Assembly (NCBI GenBank): GCA_036227345.1
Contig: CP109468.1
Location: forward strand, 4,588,001 to 4,652,000
Source of the DNA: Streptomyces sp. NBC_01463
GTDB lineage: Bacteria; Actinomycetota; Actinomycetes; Streptomycetales; Streptomycetaceae
Length of the DNA stretch: 64,000 bases
Direction of reading: 5' to 3'
The position numbers were made by a program, and so were the translations under genes. The notes under the pieces were generated by a model, which ran no database searches, was not told the DNA's origin, and saw only the letters and a program-made list of their open reading frames with translations. This document shows, in pieces, positions 23,424 to 33,898 of this stretch. How positions within the stretch are numbered: position 1 is the stretch's first letter; every line of letters starts with the position of its first letter.

Positions 23424-26267
23424 TCATCCGGCGCGCCGCGCCAGCGTCAGCCGGGAGCGGGTGAACACCGCCGCCAGCACCCCGGCCAGCAGCGGAACGG
23501 CCACGGCCAGCAGTCCGATGGTCGCCCAGGGCAGCACGATCGGCGTGAACGCGGACTCCATGGGCTCGATCCGCATCGCCTGCAGCGCCTTGCGCTGGTC
23601 GACCAGGCGCAGCGCCACCGCGGGCACCAGGCCCGCCGCGGTGCCCAGCAGCACCCCGGTGAGCGCCACCACCACGCACTGGAACCCGGAGAGCGACCGC
23701 CGGACGCGCGGGGGCGCGCCGACCGCGCTCAGCGTGGTGAGGTCGGCCTCCGCGTCCGCCTTGGCGAGGCCGGTGGTGATGGCCGCCGCACCCAGGGTCA
23801 CCACCCCGGCGAACAGGGTGAGGATCAGCAGGATGACGTCCTCCCGGTCGCCCGGACCGTTCTCGGTCTGGAGCCAGATCCCGCCGCCGGCCTGTTCGAT
23901 GGCGGCCGAGACGCTCTGCGTCCCGGCGTCCGTGGGCGGTCCGGGGACGGCGTACACGGTGCCGGACCGCGCGGTGTGCAGGCCGAGCCGCTCGGCGGTC
24001 CGCTGCGGCATGATCATGCGGATGCCGGGGGTGGCGGCGTACTCGGCGTCCGCGACGTACACCTTCAGCCGGTCCGTGGTCTTCCGGGCCGGGCCGGGGT
24101 GCAGCTTGCGGTTCCTGGTGTCCTTGGCGTTGTAGGTGTGGACGGCCTTGAGGGTGACCTCGCCGTTCTTCGCGTACGCCCGGTTCAGCAGGACGGGGGT
24201 GCCGGCCTTCAGCGCCGCGGCGGCCGCGGGGTCGTCGAGTTTCGCGTACGTGTGGAGCAGGGCGGCGTCGCCCACCACGATGTTGTTCGTCTCCGAGCTG
24301 AAGCTGCCCGACGAGAGGTACTCGTCCATGCAGGCGGGGGACCGCATCATCGCGCGGTGCTCCTCCGCGGAGAGCCGTGCGGCGAGTTCCTTGGCGCCCT
24401 TGGTGTTGAGGGGGCAGGTGTGGCCCTTGCCGGTGGGCTTGACCAGCTCCAGGCTGCCGCAGCGGGACTCGTCCTCGTAGTAGACGGAGCAGTCGCTGCC
24501 GGCCCAGAGGCGGGAGAAGTCGGCGTGGCCGCCGGTCACCGCGATGTTCCGTTCGACGGCGGCCCGGGCCAGCGGCAGCCGTTCGGCGGCCTCGGTGTCG
24601 ACGGCCGAGAGCACCATCGTCCCCTTGGACAGCATGGGCGTGTAGTCGTGGTCGGACTCCGCCAGGCTGCTGGACATGTACGTCGCGATGGCCACCGAGC
24701 CCGCGACGGCGGCCATCACGGCGGCGACCGCCGGAGCGGTGCGGCCGCGGTTGCGGGCGGCGTCGCGCAGGGCCATCCGGGGCGAGAGCGGCAGCCTGCG
24801 GCCGAGCCGGCCCAGCAGGCCGACGATCACCGGAATGCAGGCGAGCAGCCCGAGTTCGGCGACGACCGAGCCGCCGGACACCAGGGTGGAGTTGCCGGTG
24901 GTGCCGCCGTACGCGGCGACGGCGACCCCGAGAGCCAGGGCGCCGGAGCCGATCGCGGGAAGCACCCGGGAGCTGCGGCGCACACCGCGCCGCCCGGTGA
25001 GCGACTCCAGTACGGACTGCCGGGCGGCCACGATCGCCGGGGCGAGCGCAGCGAGGAGCCCGGTGACCAGGCCGAGCACGGCGATGACGAGGAGTTCCGT
25101 CGGCTTCAGGAGCAGGGAGCCGAAGCGCTGACCCGCCCAGTCCTCGATCAGCGGCCGGAACGCGACCGTGAGCAGCAGCCCGGCCGCGACCCCGGTCACC
25201 GCCCCGATGCCGCCCAGCACCAGCCCGCCGGAGAGCACCACCGCACGGATGTGGCGCCGGTCGCCGCCGCAGGTGCCGACGAGTCCGAGCTGGCGGCGCG
25301 AGCGCCGCGCCCCCACGGCGAAGGCCGGTCCGGCGAGCAGCACGATCTCTAGGACGGTCATGGCGACGACGGTGACGGCGGCCGTGCTCACCTCGACCGG
25401 TTCGCGCGGCGTGTAGTCGGTGATGGTCCGCGCCATCGGGATCTCGGAGTCCGGCGGCGGGTCCAGGACCACCTGGCGGGACACGACGAGCGCACCGGCC
25501 TTGTTGGCCGCGAGCACATCGCCCCAGCCGATCCCCGCCGTGCCGGAGCCCTCGACCAGCCACTCGGTCGAGCCGGTGTTGGGCGGCAGCACCTTCCTGT
25601 CGCGGTCGGCCGCGGCCTGCCACGGGGCGATGACCGCGCCCGGATCGGCGTACAGCTGCTTCGCCTTCAGGTCGTCGGGCTCCTCGACCACACCCGTGAT
25701 GGTGTACGTCCGGCCGGCGCCGTTCACCGTGGTGCGGGAGCCGATGTGCAGCCCGGACGACTTCAGGAACGGCTCGGTGGCCGCCATCTCGTCCGTGCCG
25801 TGCGGAAACGCGCCCTCGACCAGGTCGATCTTCCCGCGCGCCATGCGGTCCGAGGTCCGGACCTCCGTGATGTCGGCGTCGGTCAGTCCGTACGCCGTCG
25901 TCACGCTCGCGGGCACCGAAAGGATACTGATCGCCCGTGCGCCCTCGGGGAAGGCCGTACTCATGTCGACCGGCGGGGCCTCCCCGTCGGGGGCCTCCTT
26001 CCCGGCGGCGTCGTACATGTTCCCGTCGGGCATCTGCTGCAGCGGCCCCAGCCCCGGATCGCTGAACAGCGCGTCGGCGGAACCCATCCTGGCCGTCAGC
26101 TTCTCGGCCTCGGTGGAGTCGACACTGCGGTACGCGATGTCAGCGGCCGTCACCCCGAGCACCGGCAGCGCGATCATCGCGACGACGAGCGCGCTGCGGC
26201 CCTTGGCCCGCATGGCGTCGCGCCGGGCGATCCGGAGGGCGGCGCGCCACCCCGTGAAGACGCTCAC
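23424..26267 (-). CDS. ABC transporter permease, FtsX/MacB-like, double-domain
   Basis: A 947-aa integral membrane protein. The N-terminus (W-R-A-A-L-R-I-A-R-R-D-A-M-R-A-K-G-R-S) leads into the first membrane helix (residues 27-47), followed by a large extracellular domain (about 50-300). Membrane helices follow near 310-335, 365-390, 405-430, 470-500 and 535-555. A second extracellular part lies near 560-815, with four or more Cys residues near 605-660 that may form disulfides. Three final helices occupy 820-935. This duplicated FtsX layout is typical of exporters or lipoprotein-releasing permeases in Streptomyces. It overlaps the ATPase gene by ATGA. Substrate unknown. Confidence 0.88.
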   Translation of the reverse strand: MSVFTGWRAALRIARRDAMRAKGRSALVVAMIALPVLGVTAADIAYRSVDSTEAEKLTARMGSADALFSDPGLGPLQQMPDGNMYDAAGKEAPDGEAPPVDMSTAFPEGARAISILSVPASVTTAYGLTDADITEVRTSDRMARGKIDLVEGAFPHGTDEMAATEPFLKSSGLHIGSRTTVNGAGRTYTITGVVEEPDDLKAKQLYADPGAVIAPWQAAADRDRKVLPPNTGSTEWLVEGSGTAGIGWGDVLAANKAGALVVSRQVVLDPPPDSEIPMARTITDYTPREPVEVSTAAVTVVAMTVLEIVLLAGPAFAVGARRSRRQLGLVGTCGGDRRHIRAVVLSGGLVLGGIGAVTGVAAGLLLTVAFRPLIEDWAGQRFGSLLLKPTELLVIAVLGLVTGLLAALAPAIVAARQSVLESLTGRRGVRRSSRVLPAIGSGALALGVAVAAYGGTTGNSTLVSGGSVVAELGLLACIPVIVGLLGRLGRRLPLSPRMALRDAARNRGRTAPAVAAVMAAVAGSVAIATYMSSSLAESDHDYTPMLSKGTMVLSAVDTEAAERLPLARAAVERNIAVTGGHADFSRLWAGSDCSVYYEDESRCGSLELVKPTGKGHTCPLNTKGAKELAARLSAEEHRAMMRSPACMDEYLSSGSFSSETNNIVVGDAALLHTYAKLDDPAAAAALKAGTPVLLNRAYAKNGEVTLKAVHTYNAKDTRNRKLHPGPARKTTDRLKVYVADAEYAATPGIRMIMPQRTAERLGLHTARSGTVYAVPGPPTDAGTQSVSAAIEQAGGGIWLQTENGPGDREDVILLILTLFAGVVTLGAAAITTGLAKADAEADLTTLSAVGAPPRVRRSLSGFQCVVVALTGVLLGTAAGLVPAVALRLVDQRKALQAMRIEPMESAFTPIVLPWATIGLLAVAVPLLAGVLAAVFTRSRLTLARRAG

Positions 26268-27043
26268 TCGGGGCTCCCGGCGGCCAGCAGCGAATCGGCC
26301 CCGGCGGTCAGCGTCTGGTCGACGATCGAGCCGTCCCGGAGGAAGACGACCCGGTCCGCCCAGGCGGCGTACCGCGGTTCGTGCGTCACCATCACCCCGG
26401 CGGCGCCCTGGTCGCAGCGGTTGCGCAGCAGCGCGAGGACGGTCTCTCCCGTCTCGGAGTCGAGGGCCCCGGTCGGTTCGTCCGCGAGCACCAGGCGGCG
26501 GTCCCCGACCAGCGCGCGGGCGATCGCGACGCGCTGCTGCTGGCCGCCGGACATCTCGTCCGGGAAGCGGTCGCCGATCTCCAGGAGGTTCATCTCCTCC
26601 AGCGCGGCGCGGGCCTCCTTGCGCGCCTTGCGCACCGGGACGCCGTCGAGCTCACGCGGCAGCGCGATGTTCTCGGCGGCGGTCAGGGCGGGGATCAGGT
26701 TGTAGTCCTGGAAGACGTAGCCGACGCTGCGGCGGCGCAGCGCGGCCACCCCCTTGCGGCCGAGCGTGGAGATGTCCTGGCCCTCGATGACGACCTGTCC
26801 TGCGGTCGCGGTGTCGAGACCGCCGGCGATGGTCAGCAGGGTGGACTTGCCGGATCCGGACGGTCCCATCACGGCGACGAGCTCGCCGGGGTGCACGGAC
26901 AGGTTGATGCCGCGCAGCGCGTGCACCTCGGCGATACCGGTGCCGTGGGTACGGGTCAGGTCGCGGAGTTCGAGCACCGGCGCGTCCACCGACAGGGGCG
27001 GAGCGGCCGGGGACGGGGACGGGGACGGGACGTGCAGGGACAT
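26264..27043 (-). CDS. ABC transporter ATP-binding protein (LolD/MacB-type)
   Basis: A 259-aa ATPase. After a ~20-residue Pro/Ser leader it shows Walker A G-P-S-G-S-G-K-S-T-L near 60-69, the signature M-S-G-G-Q-Q-Q-R-V-A near 163-172 and Walker B L-V-L-A-D-E-P-T-G-A near 183-192. It supplies energy to the adjacent permease. The 170-bp region upstream contains two different tandem repeats and probably the operon promoter. The PadR gene immediately upstream, on the same strand, is the likely regulator. Confidence 0.92.
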   Translation of the reverse strand: MSLHVPSPSPSPAAPPLSVDAPVLELRDLTRTHGTGIAEVHALRGINLSVHPGELVAVMGPSGSGKSTLLTIAGGLDTATAGQVVIEGQDISTLGRKGVAALRRRSVGYVFQDYNLIPALTAAENIALPRELDGVPVRKARKEARAALEEMNLLEIGDRFPDEMSGGQQQRVAIARALVGDRRLVLADEPTGALDSETGETVLALLRNRCDQGAAGVMVTHEPRYAAWADRVVFLRDGSIVDQTLTAGADSLLAAGSPE

Positions 27044-27061
27044 GACGGTGGGTTCCCCCTC

Positions 27062-27193
27062 GGAACGGTTCTGTGGTCGGCAGGAACGGTTCGGTGGCCG
27101 GCGGCGGAGCGCGCGGTACCGGACGCGGTGGTGGCAGGCGGTGCAGGAGAGCGCGGTCCGGCGGCGGTGGTGGTGGCAGGTGGTGCCGGAGTA
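27062..27193. repeat. Two short tandem duplications upstream of the ABC operon
   Basis: GGAACGGTTC begins repeats at 27062-27081 and 27083-27102. A second pair, about 40 bp each, lies at 27111-27150 and 27151-27193 (GCGCGGT start, GGTGGTGGCAGG middle). Each GAACGGTTC is a small palindrome (GAAC-N-GTTC) and might be part of a promoter or operator. Confidence 0.65.
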
Positions 27194-27213
27194 CGCGGTC
27201 GGGCTGACGTGGC

Positions 27214-27825
27214 TCAGCGGCGTGCGCGGGGCCCGGAGGCGCCGCGGGCGGGGCTGCGCGGGGCCGTGGGCGCCTCGGGCTCGGTGGCGGCGGCCTCGGC
27301 GAGGCGGACCAGCCGGGCCTCGCAGTGGTCCAGCCAGCGGGCCTCGGCCTCGGCCTGGAAGATCAGCTGCTCCAGCACGAGCAGCCAGGCGACCTCGTCA
27401 CGGTTGGCGGGCACGTCGGTGAGCGCCTGCGCCTTGAGGCGCGTGTAGTCCTGCATCGCCTTCACCGTGTGGTGGCGCTGGGACTGGATGACGGCCCGGA
27501 TGTCGACGCCGGGGGCGCCGACGGCCATGGCGAGCTTGATCGCCAGCTCGTCGCGGGGCGGGCTGCTGCGGTCGACCGGCGTCTCGAACCAGGAGTGCAG
27601 CTCGGTGCGTCCGTCGTCGCTGATCGAGTAGAGGGCGTGCCCCTGGTCGTCCTCGCCGTCCTGGACGACCAGGCCGTCGCGCTCCAGTCTGCTCAGCGTC
27701 GTGTACACCTGCCCGACGTTCAGCGGCCAGGTGGAGCCGGTGCGCGACTCGAACTCGGTGCGGAGCTGGGAGCCGTAACGAGGCCCCCGCTCCAGGAGGG
27801 CCAGCAGCCCGTGACGGATCGACAT
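27214..27825 (-). CDS. PadR-family transcriptional regulator
   Basis: A 203-aa protein from ATG 27825 (M-S-I-R-H-G-L-L-A-L-L). The winged helix shows G-L-L-A-L-L-E-R-G-P-R-Y-G-S-Q-L near residues 5-20, V-G-Q-V-Y-T-T-L-S-R-L-E-R-D-G-L near 38-53 and a C-terminal helical dimerisation domain (PadR C). Its own start codon lies inside a repeated palindrome (27823-27848), consistent with autorepression. It probably controls the ABC exporter downstream, as is common for PadR-ABC pairs. Confidence 0.9.
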   Translation of the reverse strand: MSIRHGLLALLERGPRYGSQLRTEFESRTGSTWPLNVGQVYTTLSRLERDGLVVQDGEDDQGHALYSISDDGRTELHSWFETPVDRSSPPRDELAIKLAMAVGAPGVDIRAVIQSQRHHTVKAMQDYTRLKAQALTDVPANRDEVAWLLVLEQLIFQAEAEARWLDHCEARLVRLAEAAATEPEAPTAPRSPARGASGPRARR

Positions 27826-27848
27826 ACTGAGTATGTATACCGAGTATG
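27823..27848. promoter_or_regulatory. Candidate PadR operator overlapping its own start
   Basis: Two adjacent inverted repeats, CATAC-TGA-GTATG (27823-27835) and TATAC-CGA-GTATG (27836-27848). The ATG of the PadR gene is part of the first one. The A+T content stands out in this region. Confidence 0.6.
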
Positions 27849-27909
27849 TTGCCGGACGCAAGTCTCCGCGGGCAGCTCCGTGTCCGCCGCTCCTTCGGCC
27901 GTCCGGCGT

Positions 27910-28602
27910 TCAGGCCGAGCGGCGGATGCGGAAGGCGAGGAAGCCGAGACCCAGCCCGACCAGGGCGATTCCCGCGCCGAGCGACAGCTGCTGGACCTGC
28001 TCGACCGCCGCCCCGTCAAGCGCCTGCCGCGACATCCGGCCCGTTCCGGGTGATGTGCTCGGCTCCGGGGTGACGGCCGGTACGGCGGCGGGTTCGGTCG
28101 CCTCGGCCTCCTCCTCCGCTTCCTCGGCCGCCTCCTCCTCGGACGCTTCGAGGGCGTCGGCCCGGGCGATCTCCTCCGGTGTCATCGTCCTGCCGGGGCG
28201 CGGCCGCCCCTCCCCGGCGGGCCGCCCCGCCAGCGGCGACTGGGCGTCGTCCGGGCGAGGCGATCCCGCGCTCGGCGAGGGCTGCCCGGGCGCAGCCGCG
28301 TCGTCCGTGGGGGAGGGCGTGGCGGAGGCCGGGGAGAGCGACGGCAGGGGCGCGGGATGTGCGGGGTGTGCGGGCACGGCGGAGGGGACGCCGGAGGCGA
28401 CGGGAGCGGAGTGCGACGCGGCCGGGGAGCCCGAGGGGAGGAGCGCCTCCGGTGTCACGGACAGGCGCGCGGGCGCCCGGGTGGGCGTCTGCTGGTCCGC
28501 GTGCGCCTCGCCGGCCGTCAGGCCCCCCAGGGTCGCGGCCGCCGTCAGCGCCAGGCAGGCCACGCACCTTGAGAGCCGTGAGGCGAGGTGTCCTGAAGCC
28601 AT
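27910..28602 (-). CDS. Secreted protein with C-terminal membrane anchor, unknown function
   Basis: A 230-aa protein. Residues 1-36 form a signal peptide (basic start, hydrophobic core L-A-L-T-A-A-A-T-L-G-G-L, cleavage near A-H-A). The middle is Pro/Ala/Ser/Glu-rich and probably unfolded. The end has one transmembrane helix (about 204-224, G-I-A-L-V-G-L-G-L-G-F-L-A-F) and a basic tail R-I-R-R-S-A. The shape resembles a cell-wall sorting signal but no LPxTG-type motif is present, so membrane anchoring is more likely. A perfect 20-bp palindrome ends five bases before the start codon. Confidence 0.75.
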   Translation of the reverse strand: MASGHLASRLSRCVACLALTAAATLGGLTAGEAHADQQTPTRAPARLSVTPEALLPSGSPAASHSAPVASGVPSAVPAHPAHPAPLPSLSPASATPSPTDDAAAPGQPSPSAGSPRPDDAQSPLAGRPAGEGRPRPGRTMTPEEIARADALEASEEEAAEEAEEEAEATEPAAVPAVTPEPSTSPGTGRMSRQALDGAAVEQVQQLSLGAGIALVGLGLGFLAFRIRRSA

Positions 28603-28607
28603 GCGAC

Positions 28608-28627
28608 CACCGTCACATGTGACGGTG
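28608..28627. promoter_or_regulatory. Perfect 20-bp palindrome before the anchored-protein gene
   Basis: CACCGTCACATGTGACGGTG is a perfect palindrome centred between 28617 and 28618. It lies immediately upstream of the ATG at 28602, where a ribosome site would be expected. It could be an operator or an RNA hairpin controlling translation. Confidence 0.55.
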
Positions 28628-28711
28628 TGTCCGGCATCTCAGGTGATACGGATGGATGGCGGGCGGGACCGGGTCACCTCACGACGACGCGGCCCCGGAC
28701 CCCGTCCCCGG

Positions 28712-30373
28712 CTACGCCGGGTCGCCCGTGGCGATCCGCAGCTCGAAGTGGGCGCCCGTCTTGGGCACCGCGGTTCCGGACGTGGGGAACTGGTCGATGA
28801 CCTGGTCCTCCGCGTACGCGTTCCCGGGAACCTTGATGATCTTGAGGGTCCAGCCGGCCGCGTCCGTGCAGGCACGCGCCGAGAGGATGTCCTTGTAGAG
28901 GAAGCTCGGGGCGTCGACCTTGTTCGGGTCGTCGTCGTCCTCGTACGCGTCCGTGCACTTCTCGGTTTCCATCGTCCGGTTCCGCTCCGGATCCTTGTGG
29001 CCACCGGCCGGGGACTCGCTCGACGAGGCCTCGGTGCCGCCCTTGCCCGGGTCGTCGTCACCGTCGCCGTTCAGCGCGAGCGCGGTGATCAGGCCGCCGA
29101 TCGCGATCAGGGCGACCACGATCGAGCCCACGATCACGGGCATGTTCCGCCCGGAACCGCCGCCCGACGACCCGCTCTGTGTCTGTGTCTGCGGCGACAT
29201 GGAGTACGGCGGCGGGGTCTGCTGCTGCATCGGCGACATCGCCGCCGGTGTCTGGTAGGCCGGAGCCGACTGCGGGTAGCCGTACGAAGGCGCCGGGGCG
29301 GGCGTCGGGGCGTACGGACCGGGCTGCTGCTGCGACTGGTACGGGCCAGGCTGGTACGGCGTCTGGACGTTGTGCGGCGCCGGGGTGGACTGGTCGACCG
29401 GCGGGAAGACGGCCGAACCGACGCCCGAGCCGCTGTTCGACGGTGCGCCCGCACCGCTGACGATCACGGGGGCGCCCGTCTGGCCGCCCGCGTTCAGCAC
29501 GCGCGTGATCTCGTCCTGCATCGCGGCGGCGCTCGGGAAGCGCTCGTTCGGATTCTTCTTCAGGGCGCGGGCGACGAGCGCGTCCATCGCCGGGGTGATG
29601 GAGCGGTTGATGGTGGACGGGGCGACCGGCTCCTCCTGCACATGCGCGTACGCGATGGCGAGCGGCGAGTCCGCGTCGAACGGGATGCGGCCGGTCAGCA
29701 GCTGGAACAGCATGATGCCGACCGAGTACAGGTCGGACCGCGCGTCCACCCCACGGCCCAGGGCCTGTTCGGGGGAGAGGTACTGCGGGGTGCCGACGAC
29801 CATGCCGGTCTGCGTCATCGACGTGACGCCCGACTGCATGGCGCGGGCGATGCCGAAGTCCATGACCTTCACGATGCCGCGCTTGGTCACCATCACGTTG
29901 CCGGGCTTGATGTCGCGGTGGACGAGCCCCATTTCGTGGCTGGTGTCCAGGGCGGCCAGCACGTCGGCCGTCACCTTGAGCGCCTTGTCGGCGGGCATCG
30001 CGCCGTAGGAGCGGATGTCGGCCTGGAGGACGGAGCCGAGCGGCTGCCCCTCGACGTACTCCATGACGATGTACGGCATCAGCGCGCCGCCGAGTTCGTC
30101 CTCGCCGGTGTCGAAGACGGAGACGATGTTGGTGTGCTGGAGCTTGGCGACCGCCTGCGCCTCGCGCCGGAAGCGCTCACGGAAGGACTGCTCGCGGCCC
30201 AGTTCCGTGTGGAGGGTCTTGATCGCGACCTGCCGGTCCAGCGCGGAGTCGTACGCCAGATAAACGGACGCCATCCCGCCCTCGCCCAGCAGGTCGCGGA
30301 GCTGGTAGCGGCCGCCGGCGACCGAACCGCCCGCGTAGCGACCCTGGGCACCCTGTGCGCCGTCCTGGCTCAT
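28712..30373 (-). CDS. Serine/threonine protein kinase with one PASTA domain
   Basis: A 553-aa membrane kinase. The kinase domain occupies about 20-280: Gly loop G-E-G-G-M-A-S-V-Y near 30-38, V-A-I-K near 49-52, H-R-D-I-K-P-G-N near 145-152 and D-F-G-I-A near 165. A Pro/Gln/Tyr-rich linker (290-405) leads to a transmembrane helix near 412-434. A PASTA-like domain (about 480-553) ends the protein; PASTA domains sense peptidoglycan or beta-lactams. ATG is preceded by GGGGGAAG. It faces a second kinase gene across a 295-bp divergent region. Confidence 0.92.
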   Translation of the reverse strand: MSQDGAQGAQGRYAGGSVAGGRYQLRDLLGEGGMASVYLAYDSALDRQVAIKTLHTELGREQSFRERFRREAQAVAKLQHTNIVSVFDTGEDELGGALMPYIVMEYVEGQPLGSVLQADIRSYGAMPADKALKVTADVLAALDTSHEMGLVHRDIKPGNVMVTKRGIVKVMDFGIARAMQSGVTSMTQTGMVVGTPQYLSPEQALGRGVDARSDLYSVGIMLFQLLTGRIPFDADSPLAIAYAHVQEEPVAPSTINRSITPAMDALVARALKKNPNERFPSAAAMQDEITRVLNAGGQTGAPVIVSGAGAPSNSGSGVGSAVFPPVDQSTPAPHNVQTPYQPGPYQSQQQPGPYAPTPAPAPSYGYPQSAPAYQTPAAMSPMQQQTPPPYSMSPQTQTQSGSSGGGSGRNMPVIVGSIVVALIAIGGLITALALNGDGDDDPGKGGTEASSSESPAGGHKDPERNRTMETEKCTDAYEDDDDPNKVDAPSFLYKDILSARACTDAAGWTLKIIKVPGNAYAEDQVIDQFPTSGTAVPKTGAHFELRIATGDPA

Positions 30374-30668
30374 GACTTGCTTCCCCCTAGGGCGCGCGAT
30401 TCGCGCGAAGATCCGTATTACTGGCCAAGTCTGCCCGAGGGGTACGACACGTCAAGCCAGGTGCCCGTTCCGTGACCCTACGCACAAGAAGCGTCTCGGA
30501 AGCGTTACAGGAACCGCATGGAATTTGCGTGGTGGGCGCGCCAGCCGGTTGGATGGCCCGTCCCTCTCGGAAACGGTGTGTCCGACGGAGGCTGTAGCGT
30601 GACGTCGCAATGCAGCAAGGCACCGTGAGAACCCGCGGACGCGCGGACAGAAACGACGGCGAGGACTG

Positions 30669-32315
<1,647 letters not shown>

Positions 32316-32322
32316 CCCGTCC

Positions 32323-33354
32323 TCACCCCGTGAACGCCTCGCGCACCGCCTCGTATTCACGGGTCCACCAGACCGCCAGGGCCGACACCGCAGGGAACTG
32401 CGGGTCGGCCCTTCGGTCGTTCAGGCAGTAGCGCCACCGCAGTATCCAGAAGTCGTTGAGCCGCTCCCACCACACCCGGTGCACCGCCGCGGCCAGTTCG
32501 TCGGCCCCCGCGCCGGCCGCCCGCCGGTAGGCGCGCGCGTACGCCCGCACCTTGCCCAGTTCCAGTTCCCCGGCCGGCAGTACGAAGAAGATGACCGCGG
32601 CGCGCACCGCCTCCTCCGCGCGCGGCTGCACGCCGAGCCGGTCCCAGTCGAGGATCGCCACCGGGTCGGCGCCCCGGTAGAGGACGTTCAGCGGGTGGAA
32701 GTCGCCGTGCACCCAGCCGGTCGCCGGGCCGTCCGGGGCGGGCGGTCGGCGGTCGGCGTGCTGTTCCAGCAGGGTGCGCCGCTCCTGGAGCCGGTGTTCG
32801 GCCAGTTCGTCGAAGGAGTCCCGGGGCCGGCGGCGGCGCGCGGCGGTCAGTAACTCGTCGATCAGCGCGAAGGTGTCGGCCGGATCGGGGCTGGCATGCC
32901 CGGACCGGGTCCCGGCCCCCGCGTCCATCACCTGTTCCAGTCCCGTGTGTACGGCGCCGAGCAGCGCCCCGAGCCGCAGCGACTGGGCGAGGGTGAGCTG
33001 CGCGCCGGCCCGGTGCAGGCCGTCGACCCAGGGGTGCAGGGCGTAGCAGCGGCCGCCGATCTCGGTGACCGTGCCGCCCTCGGTGTCCTCCACGGGCGGG
33101 GCCACGGGCACACCGAGTGACTGGAGGCGCTGGGTGGCGCGGTGCTGGCGGACGATCGTGGCCCGGTCGCCCGTGGTGTCGTCCAGGTGGTGCTTGAGGA
33201 AGTACGAGCCGCGGGTGGTGGACACCCGGTAACCGTGGTTGAGCAGGCCCTGGGCGAGCGGCTTGCAGGTGAGCGGCTCGCCCGCGTCCGGGTAGCGGCG
33301 GAGCACCTCGCCGACCGGGGGAACAGGCGGGAATGTTACAGATGAGCGCGGCAC
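32323..33354 (-). CDS. Aminoglycoside-phosphotransferase-fold kinase
   Basis: A 343-aa APH/choline-kinase family protein. The catalytic loop G-W-V-H-G-D-F-H-P-L-N-V-L near residues 208-220 carries the acceptor Asp, and the metal-binding A-I-L-D-W-D-R-L-G is near 228-236. The N-terminal lobe includes Y-F-L-K-H-H near 50-55. The family phosphorylates small hydroxylated compounds (antibiotics, sugars, choline); this member's substrate is unknown. The start is GTG 33354 with TAACAT seven bases upstream. It converges on the kinase gene with only 7 bp between stops. Confidence 0.85.
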   Translation of the reverse strand: MPRSSVTFPPVPPVGEVLRRYPDAGEPLTCKPLAQGLLNHGYRVSTTRGSYFLKHHLDDTTGDRATIVRQHRATQRLQSLGVPVAPPVEDTEGGTVTEIGGRCYALHPWVDGLHRAGAQLTLAQSLRLGALLGAVHTGLEQVMDAGAGTRSGHASPDPADTFALIDELLTAARRRRPRDSFDELAEHRLQERRTLLEQHADRRPPAPDGPATGWVHGDFHPLNVLYRGADPVAILDWDRLGVQPRAEEAVRAAVIFFVLPAGELELGKVRAYARAYRRAAGAGADELAAAVHRVWWERLNDFWILRWRYCLNDRRADPQFPAVSALAVWWTREYEAVREAFTG

Positions 33355-33361
33355 TCGCCAG

Positions 33362-33367
33362 ATGTTA
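33362..33367 (-). promoter_or_regulatory. -10 hexamer TAACAT for a leaderless transcript
   Basis: TAACAT on the minus strand, seven bases before GTG at 33354. It lies in the 14-15-bp space between the APH-like gene and the flavin-barrel gene. Confidence 0.45.
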
Positions 33368-33369
33368 GA

Positions 33370-33798
33370 TCACGCTGCGTTGCGGATCTGCGGAGTTGCG
33401 TGGAAGTCCAGAGTGTGCACAGTGACGAAGTGCGGGTCGAGCCGGATGTAGGCCGGTTCGAAGGGCTCCCCGTTGACCTCGACGGGGGCGGGGCCGAAGT
33501 CCTTGCGCTGGGCGCAGGTCGGCTCGACGATGCGGGCGGGTCCGGTGAACTGCACGGACCACAGGTCGCGGCTGCCGGCCGAGGTGGCCGCGTTGTAGTT
33601 GTCCGCCCCGTACGCGACGACCGCGCCGTCGCAGGCCTCGTGGTAGCCGAGCCCGCTGTGCATGCGCAGGAAGACGCGGCCGTCCGTGACGATGTGCCGG
33701 GCCACCGTCAGGATCGGGAGGGCCCGCATGCTCGTCGCCAGGCGGCCGTAGGGGACCCGGCCGAGCAGTTCGATCGCGTGGAGTTCCTCGGAGGACAT
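33370..33798 (-). CDS. Pyridoxamine-5'-phosphate-oxidase-like split-barrel protein
   Basis: About 142 aa from ATG 33798 (GTG 33807 would add three residues). Features: L-G-R-V-P-Y-G-R-L-A-T near residues 11-21, L-P-I-L-T-V-A-R-H near 27-35 and R-P-style turns of the flavin-nucleotide-binding barrel, plus V-A-Y-G-A-D-N-Y in the middle. Proteins of this size bind FMN, F420 or heme and often reduce small molecules. True PdxH has an extra C-terminal region that is missing here, so PNP oxidase activity is unlikely. Confidence 0.85.
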   Translation of the reverse strand: MSSEELHAIELLGRVPYGRLATSMRALPILTVARHIVTDGRVFLRMHSGLGYHEACDGAVVAYGADNYNAATSAGSRDLWSVQFTGPARIVEPTCAQRKDFGPAPVEVNGEPFEPAYIRLDPHFVTVHTLDFHATPQIRNAA

Positions 33799-33852
33799 GC
33801 CTTCCACTGTCCGTCACCCGTGTGGACGGAATAAGAGGCCGGGGCCCCGGGT

Positions 33853-33882
33853 GGGCCGGGACCAAAGTCCTGAACCCGGCCC
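33853..33882. terminator. Possible hairpin downstream of the response-regulator gene
   Basis: GGGCCGGG (33853-33860) pairs with CCCGGCCC (33875-33882) around a 14-nt loop, 17 bp after the response regulator's stop codon (minus strand). Confidence 0.4.
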
Positions 33883-33898
33883 CTCGGGGGCGTGCCCC

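Noticed and set aside
28608..28627. CRP-type site
   Set aside because: TCACA and TGTGA are in the order opposite to a CRP operator and without the 6-bp spacer.
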